NCBI GenBank assembly: GCA_019925095.2
Contig: CM034388.1
Location: 4,424,501 to 4,488,500 of the forward strand
Source of the DNA: Dendrolimus kikuchii
Taxonomy: Eukaryota; Arthropoda; Insecta; Lepidoptera; Lasiocampidae
DNA: 64,000 bases
Direction: 5' to 3'
Positions 10,756 through 21,424 of the stretch are shown here, piece by piece. How positions within the stretch are numbered: position 1 is the first letter of the stretch; every line of letters starts with the position of its first letter. The notes below the pieces were generated by a model that ran no database searches, was not told the DNA's origin, and worked only from the letters and a program-made list of their open reading frames with translations. The translations under genes and the position numbers were made by a program.

Positions 10756-10765
10756 TACCCGTGCA

Positions 10766-11025
10766 GGAACGGAGAAAGAATACTATTTCCTGCGCCTAGG
10801 CGGTCTGTCCAAAACAATCCTCAGCCAGGTGTTAGGATGACCGTCTGGATGGCTACCAAGGCTTTAGTGAATTGTGTTCCGGCATTATTGGTAAGGTTCC
10901 AGTCTCTCTCTAGAAAGTGGCACCAAAGTTGCTACTTTGGTGTTACAAATGTCCATAAGCGATGGTAACCGTTTTCAATTACATGGGCTGTCTGCCTATC
11001 TGCTGAACGCGTGCAATAGAAAAAA
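10766..11025 (+). mobile_element. SINE-A copy, diverged
   Basis: It runs from CCGTGCAGGAACGGAGAAAG to GCGTGCAATAGAAAAAAAA on the plus strand with several small deletions. It faces the fragment at 10697-10755. Confidence 0.7.
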
Positions 11026-11054
11026 AAACGAAGCTGCCTAATGGACTAACTAAC

Positions 11055-11290
11055 TAGCAAAGTGAGTCTTGGCCTCCGCAATGAGAGCACGCCACTTTCC
11101 CCTGTCCTGTGCAGTGTCAGCTTCCACTCTATCCTTCCAGCGATACTTGGGACGACCAACCGTTCCCCGACCAACATCCATTCATCTGTTCTGCATGATC
11201 GAGCCAGCGGAGACGGTGAAATTTTATTTCCCGAATGATGTTGGGCTCAACCATGAGGTCTTCTATTTCGGAGTTGGCCTTCCTCTTTAT
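11055..11290 (-). pseudogene. LINE C-terminal remnant, RTE/L2-like
   Basis: Minus-strand frames read EPNIIREIKFHRLRWLDHAE and, after a frame change, GRPKYRWKDRVEADTAQDRG then KWRALIAEAKT. The order xLRWxxHxxxM, VGRPKxRWxDxV, W-R-x-L is the C-terminal region found after the reverse transcriptase in RTE- and L2-like LINEs. It sits between SINE-A pieces. No palm-domain motifs are present. Confidence 0.55.
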
Positions 11291-11540
11291 GCCTAATGCT
11301 TGAACACAAATCACAGCTGCTATGACGGTATACGTTAGCCGGGGGGTGCTAGCCATCCAGACGCGTAAGGCCCGGTTCCTAAATCTTACAGACCGCTCAT
11401 TTGCTTTACAATCGATTAAAATTTGACATAAACTCCACACAACTAATATCAAAATTCAACCTATGATAGGGAAAGTGCATGAATAGTAAGATATGGGACT
11501 GGCAATAAATAATGCCCTATCACGTGACTGTGGGTTTGAG
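11291..11540 (-). mobile_element. old SINE-A copy split by about 130 bp
   Basis: CCTAATGCTTGAACACAAATC to TAGCCATCCAGACG is followed, after unrelated sequence from about 11375 to 11505, by ATGCCCTATCACGTGACTGT. Both pieces are in family order on the minus strand. Confidence 0.55.
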
Positions 11541-12175
11541 TAAAGTTTTAATAACCTGACTAAATATAAAAGTGAAACAATTCAGCTGTTTTATTCACGT
11601 AACTGTAATTTAATTTTTTTTCGTGTAGTAATTTATCCTACAATTTATATGTGATGATTAAAAATCAGCGTCAAATGTTCCCTAGAAATACTCTGTGAAA
11701 ATAAATAAATAAATTCAATAAACGAAACAATTTTTTAATAAAAACCAAAACTAATTTTAAAAGTAACAAAAAAGCCAAAATATATATTTTTGTCGTCACT
11801 TACGACAACGTCTTTTAAGTGAATCTCGAACAAACTGACAAACAAAGAAGAATCCTAAAAAAATGCGTGCATTGCATCGTGTTCTCTATCAGTTATATAG
11901 TCTATTCCAGTTGTTTTTTTAAATAGCTTCAATGTGTAGACACGGCATGTTTAGAATTTTATAATATCATAGATTAAAACCGTCGTAAAAAAATTCAGAA
12001 TTTAAATTATTTTTTAAAGTTATAAATTCTTTTGTTTTAAAATTTCAATTGTCAAAATAACACGTTATTGAAGCAAAGAGATGATAATTTTAGGCCGTCC
12101 TTATTACGAACATGGCAAGTAGCGAAATGATGTGAAGCTGTTTGCTATGTCCTACAACCACCAAATACCAATTCT
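11541..12175. other. AT-rich stretch with a repeat shared with 46495-46625
   Basis: Positions 11836-11975 match 46495-46625 (GCATCGTGTTCTCTATCAG-like, TATAGTCTATTCCAGTTG-like and AGACACGGCATGTTTAGAAT-like runs), probably a Helitron interior. The remainder is unassigned and very AT-rich. Confidence 0.5.
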
Positions 12176-12473
12176 ATCCGTACAGGAACGAAGAAAGAAT
12201 ACAATGTCGTAAGAGGCTACTAAACAACCCACAGCCAGGTGGTAGGGCATTTGCCCGACTGGATGGCTACCACCCCTGGTCTAAAGCATGTCGCCATAAC
12301 AACCTTGTGTTGTGTTCCGGCATTAGTGACCAGGTTCCAGTGACCCTTAAGAGAGCAGCAGCGCATTTGTACCACCTTTGGTGTTGTAAATGTCTATAGG
12401 CGATGGTAACCGCTTTCTATAAAGTGGACCGTCTGCCTGTCTGCTGCACTCCTGCAATAAAATTTAAAAAAAC
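12176..12473 (+). mobile_element. SINE-A with a small deletion
   Basis: Plus-strand copy from CTATCCGTACAGGAACG to CCTGCAATAAAATTTAAAAA. About 18 bases of the GC-rich head are missing right after GAATACAAT. Confidence 0.8.
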
Positions 12474-12781
12474 CGTCATATCTGGATGCATATGAATTTC
12501 ATTAAGCGATTTTCTGTTCTTAAATCGGGATATAAACGATGGATGTAATAAGCAAGATGCTCCATCTTGATACCTTCCTTAATCTTTATAATATATACCA
12601 AATCCCTTAAATCTTACGCGGTTCGTATTTCCTCACACACATGGGGTAGTCAGGGCTGTCAGATAAGAATATTAATAAATCGCTTTTCCGTCTTCCTCAG
12701 TGACTAAGATACTTGCTTCTCGTATGAATATTTATTAGAATTCCATGCCTATTTTGGCAAAAACTGAACGCGTATTCATTA
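12474..12781. other. unassigned stretch
   Basis: No gene or repeat recognised. Confidence 0.5.
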
Positions 12782-13072
12782 GTGCAAGTACGGAGTAAGA
12801 ATATAACTTCTTGCACCCGGGCGGCCTAATCTAAGAGGTGACAAAACAACTCACAGGCTGGTGGTAGGGTATTTCCCCGTCTGGGTGGCTACAACACCAG
12901 AACTAGAGTATGCTGTTATAACAACATTTTGTTGTATTCCAGCTTTATTGACTAGGTTCCAGTCTCCCTTTAGAGAGCGGCAGCAGATTGGTAGCTTGGT
13001 GTAGCTAAAGTGTATAGCCGCTTTCCATCAGGTTGGCCGTCAGTCTCTCTGCTGAACTCGCGCAATAAAAAA
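12782..13072 (+). mobile_element. SINE-A copy, old
   Basis: It runs from GTGCAAGTACGGAGTAAG to CGCGCAATAAAAAACAACA with many substitutions. The B-box-like GGTTCCAGTCTCC is still exact. Confidence 0.7.
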
Positions 13073-13392
13073 CAACAATTTGTTCATTCACGTCAGTTTT
13101 TCCGATTGTCCATAATATATCCAGCTGTATGTCATTTATTTTAAACTACTGGGTCTATAATGTTCAAATCGATGTAGTATATATCCTGCCAGGGCTAGCG
13201 GAGGGGCTAAGCCATGTGCCTGTAACCCCGACATAGGGTTCTAGTGGGTATTCCTAACAGTGGAGTAGCAATAGCATCTTAGTTCTATCTGAAGGTGCTA
13301 GTACCACCCCGACCTGGCGAATCCCACACATGGGCGACGTTTTCCCCTTGCGCTTTTGCGCTTGCGCAGTCTAGAGTAGCCGCTACACTTAT

Positions 13393-13656
13393 AGGCTACG
13401 TTCCATTAGAGACTCACAACGACCACTTTCACGACCCCGATTTTACCCGTTCCACTTGCTTTCCGGCGTTACAATCGTAAACCCAAGTGGAACGCTTATT
13501 CGACCCACTTCTTGACATGGATCGTTGTGAGCGTTGTGTGATCGAAAACGATGAAGTCATTAGTGACGTTCGCACCATGACCACAACGGCCGCGGTCGCC
13601 CTGTGGAACGGCTAACGGAGCATTTTGGGCGTTGAGATCTACTAATGGAACGCGCT
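13393..13656. mobile_element. 264-bp MITE, copy 1
   Basis: The left end has ACGTTCCATTAGAGACTCAC. The reverse complement of the right end has GCGTTCCATTAGTAGATCTC. A second copy of the same length is at 22938-23201. Both contain TGAGCGTTGTGTGATCGAAA. There is no coding capacity and no certain target-site duplication. Confidence 0.7.
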
Positions 13657-13979
13657 GATAAACGAATGATGATTTTTTTCAAATCGTATTTGTCATATTT
13701 TAAAAGTCCATGACGATGTTGATAGTAACCTCTTTATTCGATTCGATAGGGGTCAAGATATTCGCTTTCAAAGTTGTAACAAGTTTGACCCCATCAGACT
13801 TTCGAAATCCTAACGTAATATTGCAGCTTACATAGGGTATTTTCAATTTAACCCTTTCACTATGTTTATATAAAAACTTTCCAGACGTTTCTATAAGGTT
13901 CATATTTGGGTTACGCAAGTATGACAATGGTAATGAATTTCGAAAAAAAGACTCTTTCACTGCTTTATAGTATTTTATT

Positions 13980-14221
13980 CGTCCCTACTATTCCACGATA
14001 CCTTAAAGAACGCTTCGAATTTATTTCTTGCTCTCACAATTTACGCCCTTCGATTCAACATAGACTTATTACTTTCATAATACAACGTTTTTCATTAATT
14101 TTTTCACTGATAAAGCTGTCCAACTTTAGAATACATTGCCTGTTGCTGTTAGACAAGCAAAATCTATGTTAACATTTAAGAACATGTTTAGAAAATACTA
14201 TTTGCAATATAATGATATGTA
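13980..14221 (+). pseudogene. LINE C-terminal remnant
   Basis: One frame starts PRYLKERFEFISCSHNLRPS. A second frame has FFINFFTDKAVQL, a stop where a tryptophan is expected, then NTLPVAVRQAKSMLTFKNMF and a stop at 14221. The order ...xRFxxxxxxHNxR...AVxLWNxLPxxVRxAxS...FK is the C-terminal end of jockey/R1-type insect LINEs. One frameshift and one stop show it is inactive. A Helitron starts 15 bases downstream. Confidence 0.45.
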
Positions 14222-14235
14222 ATTTTATGTGATTA

Positions 14236-14834
14236 CTAGCGGCCCCGGCAGACGTTGTCCTGCCTTTAAACAATAAAATTCTAGAACCCGATCCCAGAGC
14301 CACGTGCCGGTTCTAATTGCAAATCTAAACCATCCGGGTACCCACTCAGACACAAAAACAAAATCACCAAAATCGCTCCTGGTGATTAGGAGGATTCCAG
14401 AACCCGATCTCAGCGCCACCTACCGGTTCTAATTGTGAATCTAAAAGAGTAATATATTTTTTTTTATTCTAAGTCATGACTTGACAAAATAAGATTAAAA
14501 ATCTTGCCAAAAAATTAAAATTTATAATTAACAAATAAAAAATAGGGATTGATCGTAGAGGGGTGAAAATTTAGGGTTGTATGTATTTTTAATGCTGTAT
14601 CCTAAAAAAATAAAATAAAAAATATCCAAAAAATATTTTTTTTTTTTGGGTGGACACCCCTTATCCCTTAGGGGTAAGGGATAGACACCCCTTATCCCTT
14701 AGGGGTATGAAAAATAGATAGTAGCCGATTCTCAGACCTACTGAATATGCATATAAAATTTCATAAAAATCGGTCAAGCTGTTTCGGAGGAGTATGGTAA
14801 CTAACACTGTGACACGAGAATTTTATATATTAGA
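14236..14834 (-). mobile_element. complete non-autonomous Helitron, 599 bp
   Basis: The plus strand reads A|CTAG at 14236 and GA|T at 14834. The terminal hairpin is GGCAG / CTGCC within CCGGCAGACGTTGTCCTGCC. The interior holds an approximate internal duplication of about 120 bp, each unit with GAACCCGATC...CCGGTTCTAATTG; the second unit has CAGCGCCACCTACCGG at 14411-14426, a reverse-strand AGGTGGCGC motif. A shorter relative is at 53924-54462. Confidence 0.75.
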
Positions 14835-14960
14835 TGTAGACTATATTGCATACAATGATTATGTATAGAACCATCGCCACTCCTAATCAGCAATATATTA
14901 ACCACGGGTTGTCTGGAAGAGATTGTTTTTTAGCGATAAGACCCCCCTTTGTACTCAATT

Positions 14961-15466
14961 AGAATTAGGGTTTAAAATGCCGTTAAAAAGTGGCATCGTT
15001 AATTATGCTAATTTCAGATAACGGTAAAAAATAAATATATCTATAAAACTTACCGTTATTTATAGCCGTTTTACCGGTAAAAAAATATAACATTAATACT
15101 GTTTAAATCGGTAATTTTCCCGTTATAACTACGTTTTGTTAACATCGTCGTTCTCTTTCACTTGCAAAGATTGTCAAACACCACTGCGCTAAGAGCGCGC
15201 GTAATATTTAAAGTTGTGTTCGTCGATTGTTTCGGTAACATGCAGTCGTAATAAAGCCAATTCTTAAAAATGGCAACGTCGCTTGAAATAACGTAAAAAT
15301 TACCGATACGTATAACGTTATACATACGATTTTTAACGTTATATTATTACGTTAAAATCATATAAGTTACCAAGTAACGGTAAAAAAATATAGGTATGGG
15401 AGTATCGTTCTCGAAAATACCGTTAATTATCTATATTTTTATAGATAACTTTTCAAGCCCTAATTC
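14961..15466. mobile_element. hAT-like MITE with subterminal TAACG repeats
   Basis: The left end is GAATTAGGGTTTAAAA; the right end reverse complements to GAATTAGGGCTTGAAAA. Inside are many copies of AACGGTAA, TAACGTTA and similar words on both strands. Terminal AGGGCTTG and many short subterminal repeats are hAT-like, but no 8-bp duplication is visible. Confidence 0.55.
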
Positions 15467-15480
15467 GTAAGTTTTCTATA

Positions 15481-15712
15481 ATGCATACATACATACATAC
15501 ATAACTTCACGCCAGTTCCCTTGCGGGGTAGGCACGAACAACAGAGCGCCTGTTTTCATAACTCTTGTCATGCACAGTCGTCTGTTCTTAAGGCTCCTGA
15601 CATCACCCTCCGCTAGTACACGATCAATTTGATCATGTAAGGTGTGTCGTGGCCTTCAACGACTTCTGCATCCATCCACTTTTGCATTGTATATCTGTTT
15701 AGTCATTTTCTA
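15481..15712 (-). mobile_element. LINE-B 3' end
   Basis: Its tail reads (CATA)n on the plus strand, then ACTTCACGCCAGTTCCCTTG and the family C-terminal coding region. About 40 bases are deleted after AACAGAGCGCC. Confidence 0.75.
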
Positions 15713-16092
15713 TAATGGCGTACAAAAAAGTGTTATCTACCTATCTATATAATGACACATTGTCACTTCTAGGAAACTTTTCATGTTTCGTGGACTGCTT
15801 TTTCCCTATTTTTTTAAATACATTACGAAATTTTTTATTCCGCCTTTTCGAAAACCCTAACGCGGAGTACGTACATAACTTGAGAACTACTCCCTTTATC
15901 GTAACATCGAGTTCAGAGATATCTTCATGCTAATATCTGTAAGATATTATAGAAGATTACGAAGTTGGAACACAAGGAATCATTTGGCTTTAGAATATTG
16001 GCGTATTAATGTCATGCTACTTTATAATGTTCTATAGCCGTTTTGGCAAAATATAAGCCTTTACAAATATCTTTAAGTCATTTCGTCTATAT
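15713..16092. other. unassigned stretch
   Basis: A 72-codon plus-strand frame at 15715-15933 shows no recognisable motif. No repeat seen. Confidence 0.5.
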
Positions 16093-16545
16093 TGTTACGA
16101 CCGACAAAGACAAATTTGCACCTGCGTTTTATTACCTTTCAGCATTTGGACTTCTTTTGTTTACTATGTGTTTAAAATTTGTGATTAGAAAAACAGCCCG
16201 TTGTGTATTGTAATCTTTTATGGTAATCATTAGCTAGGTGTGATTCTAGGCAATTTGGGCCACGCGGCCGGGCAGACATATTGCATCTGTGCAGTATAAA
16301 GCAATGCCCCGATGGAGAGATGAGTCAGTCGAGCGATAACCACAAGCGAAGCAAGACTTTTGTACATTCGGTAATCTATTTACTGACGGACTTTGCGCGT
16401 GTATTTGAATTACGATCTTCTGCATTACGTTTGGATTTATTGCTTTCGATTATATTTGTACCTATGTTATACGTGTTTGTATAGTTCTAATAAACACTAT
16501 AATAATTCCAACGGCATTTTAATTCGAGTCCTGCAACTCGTTACA
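16093..16545 (+). mobile_element. solo LTR with ATAT target duplication
   Basis: It begins TGTTACGACCGACAAAG and ends CTGCAACTCGTTACA, with ATAT on both sides (16089-16092 and 16546-16549). It contains a TATAAAG box near 16299 and AATAAA near 16489, so promoter and polyadenylation signal are in LTR order. Three reverse-oriented relatives are at 986, 4571 and 23425. TG...CA ends and a 4-bp duplication fit Ty3/gypsy. No internal region is present. Confidence 0.7.
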
Positions 16546-16559
16546 ATATACTTTTTTTG

Positions 16560-16620
16560 TTAGGAAAACAGACATATGGCTCACCTAACGAGAGTGGTTA
16601 CCGTCGCCTAGGGACCTTTA
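16560..16620 (-). mobile_element. possible SINE-A fragment
   Basis: GACATATGGCTCACCTAACG followed by GTGGTTACCGTCGCCTAGGG resembles the family 3' end read on the other strand. Short and diverged. Confidence 0.35.
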
Positions 16621-16859
16621 TATAGGAATTACGTCTTGGCTTTTCTTTTCGAAAACTCGGGAACCGCTCGGGAAACGGTAACGTTTGTGCCAAAGAAATG
16701 TAATGTTTTTTGAAGTGAAACTTCTTTAGAATCGTTGTGATTTGAAAATCGATGAAACGAAAAAGTGACACTAAAAAGAGATAAACACATAAAATTCAAC
16801 CTTATTTAATTCAAAATAAAACACACCTATCTTTACCTGTTAGTATTAATTTTCAATTT

Positions 16860-17119
16860 ACATACATACATAACTTCACGCCAGTTCCCTTGCGGGGTAG
16901 GCACGAACAACAGAGTGCCATTTAGGCTTATTCTTACACACCTCATTTGCCTCTTTGACATTCATAACTCTTGTCATACAAGCTCGTCTGTTCTTAAGGC
17001 TCCTGACATCACCTTTTGCTAGTACACGATCAATTTGATCATGGAAGGTGTGTCGTGGCCTTCCACGACTTCTGCATCCATCCACTTTTGTATTGTATAT
17101 CTGTTTAGTCATTCTTTCA
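16860..17119 (-). mobile_element. LINE-B 3' end
   Basis: Starts with the (CATA)n tail and keeps an open minus-strand frame with MTKQIYNTKVDGCRSRGRPR and ending ...YPARELA. Truncated at about codon 78 from the end. Confidence 0.8.
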
Positions 17120-17840
17120 TTTTCAATTTAAATAACCTAAAAGATTTCAAATGAATTTTAGCTCTATCTGTATATACTTAAGGTGGATATTCTTTTATAC
17201 GTAGATCAAAGGAAATCGTGCGCAACAGTGCATCGAATTTTGAACTTTATGCTAGTGATTTAAAGTTTGATTTAGATATAATTTTTTGAATTATAATATG
17301 TTGAAATTAATGATTGAATTATATTAATAAAAGTAAAAGAAGATATCTGTGATTAAATTTTCTGCATTTTCACTTATACTGCGTGTGAACTGCATACATA
17401 CACACAATTTTTTGACAGCTCGATTACAGCAGACAGGCAGACTACACTCCTGATGGAAAGCGTAGCCTATGGACCTATTGATCTCAGACGAATCAAAATC
17501 TAGACGAAGCCTACCTGTACAAAAGCGTCAAATACGGTGAAGCATTTTTTTTAAATAGTTCCCGGCACGAATCTTGAGTGTTCACCTTGGCCTACGCACA
17601 GTGATACTGGGGTTTTTTTTGCAGTATGATGTACCTTGCGAGTAAAGGGACAAAAGCATAATATTTTCAATATGTCGATAAACAACATCACATTAGCTAC
17701 GCTCAACGCGTAAAGCGATTTCGACTATTCCGCCGACCGTTCAAGATCCGTGCCGGGAACTATACACATCTAGTTTGTGTTTGTCTGGTTAATATACTAA
17801 TCACCTTGGAGGTGATGGGTTAACTGTCATGTATCTTCTA
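17120..17840. other. unassigned stretch with a SINE-A fragment
   Basis: Positions 17424-17480 keep CAGCAGACAGGCAGAC and TGATGGAAAGCGTAGCCTATGG from the SINE-A 3' end (minus sense). I see nothing else recognisable. Confidence 0.5.
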
Positions 17841-18137
17841 TTTTTTTTACTGCTGGAGTTCAGCAGACAGGCAGGCGGCTCACTTGATGGAAAGCGGTTA
17901 CCATCGCCTATAGCCATTTGCAACACCAAAGGTGCTACAAATGCGCTGCTGCTATCTTAAGGGAGATTGGAACCTGGTCACTAATGCCGGAACACAACTC
18001 AAGGTTATGGCGACATACTTTAGACCAAGGGTGGTAGCCATCCAGTCGGACAATTGCCCTACCACCTGTCTGTGGGTTGTTTTGTTGCCTCTTACGACAG
18101 GCCGCCCGGCCGCAGGAAATTGTATTCTTTCTCCGTG
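17841..18137 (-). mobile_element. SINE-A joined to an inverted tail
   Basis: A minus-sense copy from its A tail to TTTCTCCGT. It loses its first bases and is joined directly to the plus-sense 3' tail at 18138-18180. Confidence 0.8.
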
Positions 18138-18180
18138 GGCCGTCTGCCTGTCTGCTGAACTCCTGTTATAAAAAAAAAAA
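18138..18180 (+). mobile_element. SINE-A 3' tail fragment
   Basis: GGGCCGTCTGCCTGTCTGCT, then GAACTCCTGTTATAAAAAAA, plus sense. Only the last 43 bases of the family are present. Confidence 0.75.
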
Positions 18181-18235
18181 TTTAGACACTATGTTAATAC
18201 ACATAGAGTTGAGAATTTTTGAAGTTTTCCATTAA

Positions 18236-18467
18236 TAGGCCAGGTAGTAGGGTATTTGCCGGTCTGGATGGCTACTACTCCTAGTCTATAGTATGCCGCC
18301 ATAACAATCTTGAGTCGTGGTCCGGCATTAGTGACCAGGTTCCAGTCTCCCTTAAGCAGCAGCGCATATGTAGCAGTTTTTGTGCTGCAAATGTCCATAG
18401 GCGATGGTAACCGTTTTGCATCAAGTGGGCCGTCTGCCTGTCTGGTGAACTCATACAATAAAAAAAT
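18236..18467 (+). mobile_element. SINE-A copy, 5'-truncated
   Basis: Plus sense from GGCCAGGTAGTAGGGTATTTG to CTCATACAATAAAAAAA. With 17841-18137 it forms an inverted SINE pair separated by about 100 bases. Confidence 0.75.
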
Positions 18468-19084
18468 ATATTCAAATGTCATATTTTAAAGTTTAAATAT
18501 AGTAGATTTTGAAATGTAACGTCACGAAATTTAGGATCCCTCCTACACCTTGTCACACAATAACATTTACTTCGTCGACCCCCTCCCTGGCTAACGTGTG
18601 ACGTCATTTATTGGTGGTCCCTTATTTCCAAGTGCCATCCTTCACATTAATTTGACAACAGCATTGTATGCAGTACAGCGCGTATTTGGGTAGCACGCAG
18701 AAATACGTAGACCTATTGGAATAGCCAAGACTGCAATGACCCGTCTAAGGAAGATATAGAAAGACCGATAGATTTTAAAGGGGACAAAGAAGGGCTTAGT
18801 GTCGAGGTTAGTTTTCTCCACACTTTTGTACGATTCGGAATTTAGGACTGAAAAGGCAGCGGACAGACATGGGCGGTTAGGCAAGCCGGGGCCTCTGCCC
18901 AAGGCGGTCAATACAGAAGGCGGCAAATTCAAACTTCCCAGACAATTACACAACTCATCATTCCACGACGTCCAATAGTTTAAGTACATAAATTACATTA
19001 CGCGGGCTGTGTAAGTACAGTTTGAATTAACACAGACACACGCGTGTCCATTACTGGAATGGATGTCTGATGACTGAAATGATG
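18468..19084. other. unassigned stretch
   Basis: No gene recognised. A 115-codon minus-strand frame at 18642-18989 has no motif I know. TGACGTCATTTATTGG lies near 18600. Confidence 0.5.
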
Positions 19085-19353
19085 TTAACGATCAGCCGAC
19101 AATGGATACTGAAGTACTTTGGACAAAGAACCCAGACAATATGCGAAGACTTGTGGTCACTGATAAAGTTGAAGGCAAGAGACCTCGTGGCGGATCTCCA
19201 AATAGCAGGTTTGACCAGATTGCCGAACAGATGGATATGTCAATAAGTTCGGCCATCCACAGTGTTCAAAGCGATCTTGGTGGGGAAAGCAATTATGCAC
19301 CACCATCAAAGTCACGATCCTCAGCAGCGAGGGAACGACTTACAATGCTGTAA
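19085..19353 (+). pseudogene. LINE C-terminal remnant
   Basis: The plus frame reads NPDNMRRLVVTDKVEGKRPR, then GGSPNSRFDQIAEQM, and stops at 19353. D-N-M-x-R-L-V-V-x-x-K-V-E-G-K-R-x-R-G-x-S-P is the C-terminal consensus of a common insect LINE group that normally continues RW.DQI. The upstream methionine is not a real start. Reverse transcriptase motifs are absent. Confidence 0.5.
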
Positions 19354-19367
19354 AATCCCTGTAATTT

Positions 19368-19677
19368 TATTTTATTTTATTGCAGGAGTTCAGCAGACAC
19401 ACAGATGGCCTACTTGATGGATAGCGGTTACCATCGCCTATTGACATTTAAAACACCAAGGGTGCTACAAATGCGCTGCTGCTCTCTTAAGGGAGACTGG
19501 AACATGGTCACTAATGCTGGAACACAACTCAAGGTTGTTATGGCGACATACTTTAGACCAGGGGTGGTAGCCCACCAGTCGCGCAAATGCCCTACCATCT
19601 GGCTGGGGGTTATTTATTCGCCTCTTACGACAGGCCGCCCGGCCGCAAGAAATTCTTTCTCCGTTCCTGCACGGATA
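19368..19677 (-). mobile_element. SINE-A, full length
   Basis: Minus sense from ATCCGTGCAGGAACGGAG to CCTGCAATAAAATAAAAT. It lies 15 bases after the LINE remnant. Confidence 0.85.
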
Positions 19678-20273
19678 CATTCTTATTAAATTTCTTCCTT
19701 ACAGACCTAGAAGTTTTTTAGAAAAAATACTTTGACATCCACAAACAGACGCACAGTTAAATTAACAGACACGACGATTTTATAAGGTTTCTCGTTTTGC
19801 CGACATTCGTACGAAACTGTAAAAAGAAGTTTGGGCGTAATATTAAGACAGGATAAGAGAATATCATCTATTGTCAAACAATTTTAACAAAGCTTTTCCA
19901 CCTATAGTTGAGATTTTTCTCCGTTTTATTGTTATGTTTTGTAGAAAGGAAAATAAATAAAATGTTTGGATACAGTAACTAATTTGTAAATAGGAAAAGA
20001 TATTGGCGTAGTGCACTGTAGAAGTGATAATCAGTGGACGATTATCTCTCAACAACAATGGATGGATTAATAATTATTATTTGCCTACGGAACTTTAGAA
20101 AGGATATTAAGATCTAGTATGCTTCTTTACGTTAGAAACCCAAGTGGGATTCTATCTGGTCGCTCTGTCTAGTCCTATATCCTGACCATTCCACTTTCGT
20201 CGACGAGAAAAATTATAATACTTACATCGACGGTGTAGAAGATTCTAGATCTATATAGATTAACTAGCTGTCC
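19678..20273. other. unassigned stretch
   Basis: No gene or recurring repeat seen. Confidence 0.5.
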
Positions 20274-20475
20274 GAGCAGACGTTGTTCTGCCCTGAAGAA
20301 ATAAAATTTAGAACCCAATTGCAGCGCCACCTACCGGGTCCAAATGTAAGCTATCCTATCTTTCAAGTTGGATCAAACTGCACACGGTGTGAAAAATTGA
20401 TTAAAGTCGGTCGAGTAGTTTAGGAGTCCATCGCGGACAAACAACATGACACGTAATTTATATATATTAATATAT
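20274..20475 (-). mobile_element. Helitron with one AGGTGGCGC-type site
   Basis: A|CTAG at 20274 followed by a GCAG/CTGC hairpin (GAGCAGACGTTGTTCTGCC). It carries CAGCGCCACCTACCGG at 20322-20337 and the family phrase GATTAAAGTCGGTCGAGTAG. The far end is lost in a TA run. Confidence 0.6.
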
Positions 20476-20937
20476 ATAGTCCTCCTTGACGTATCCATCA
20501 ACGGCGAACCTTGTCATGTCCGGCTATGCGAGCGCAGGTGACTAGCGAACCCAAATTTGGTTTTAAAAATTCTTTTGCAAGGAGCGCAATATAGCCGTCC
20601 TGATGAGTCGTATGTATAAAATATATATTAAAATAAGGTTATGACTGTAAAAAGTAAATTACAATTTGAAGTTTTCAAATAAATAAGTCTATAATTCTTC
20701 GTGAACGGACAAAATTTTCCAAAATATAAAGCAATTTTGGTTTGAACAAAAACAGTACTAAAAGCGTTGAGAGGCGTTTCCGGTTCGCCGGTGTGCCGAT
20801 AATCCTGTTACGTCATGTCCGGTGTGGGCCGCCATCTTACTTCCGGTCCGGCCTCATATCCTGTCGAGTACCCGCAGATTAAGTTTCATTGTGTATATTT
20901 TTGGCGGCATATTTAATATAGTTTATTAACTTGTATC
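20476..20937. other. unassigned stretch
   Basis: No gene seen. A CCTGATGAGTCG run at about 20596 resembles half of a hammerhead core but no GAAA partner follows. Confidence 0.5.
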
Positions 20938-21030
20938 TGTAATAAAACTACGTTTTAACAATTTTAAGCGCGGTAATTTGTTTGGTTTTTATTTATCCGA
21001 CGTTTCGACCATTTGTCAGTATCCGTATCA
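20938..21030 (+). repeat. repeat G fragment
   Basis: AATAAAACTACGTTTTAAC, GCGCGGTAATTTG and CCGACGTTTCGACC match 52935-53060 and the reverse of 39320-39445 and 58255-58430. Confidence 0.6.
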
Positions 21031-21117
21031 GAAGTCGTGGAAGGCCACGACACACCTTCCATGATCAAATTGATCGTGTACTAGCGGAGGGTGATGTCAG
21101 GAGCCTTAAGAACAGAG
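21031..21117 (+). mobile_element. LINE-B internal fragment
   Basis: GAAGTCGTGGAAGGCCACGA to CTTAAGAACAGA, plus sense, with both family ends missing. It abuts repeat G directly. Confidence 0.7.
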
Positions 21118-21424
21118 AATAGGATCGACTTTGTGCCATATTTTGACTTTAAATAACTTTTAATAATTAAATATTATATTAAGACAATTTACTACTAATT
21201 TAACCTTTTTATTTAAATTTGATGTAAGACTATTTATTATTGATATGCAAATAAGTTTTTTGCAAACCATACTTTTCAAGTGACATTTGACAGATAGAGG
21301 TTATTGACATTCCTATTCTTATTTGGATCGCACTATACTGATTAAAAGTGGTTCCCGTGGCACATGGACGTCTGTAACACCTAGCAGTTGACGAACGTTG
21401 TCAGGCTTTAAGGAATCTATATAT
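21118..21424. other. unassigned stretch
   Basis: AT-rich, nothing recognised. Confidence 0.5.

Noticed and set aside
20590..20640. Possible hammerhead ribozyme core (CCTGATGAGTCG)
   Set aside because: No GAAA strand or closing stem follows within a workable distance.
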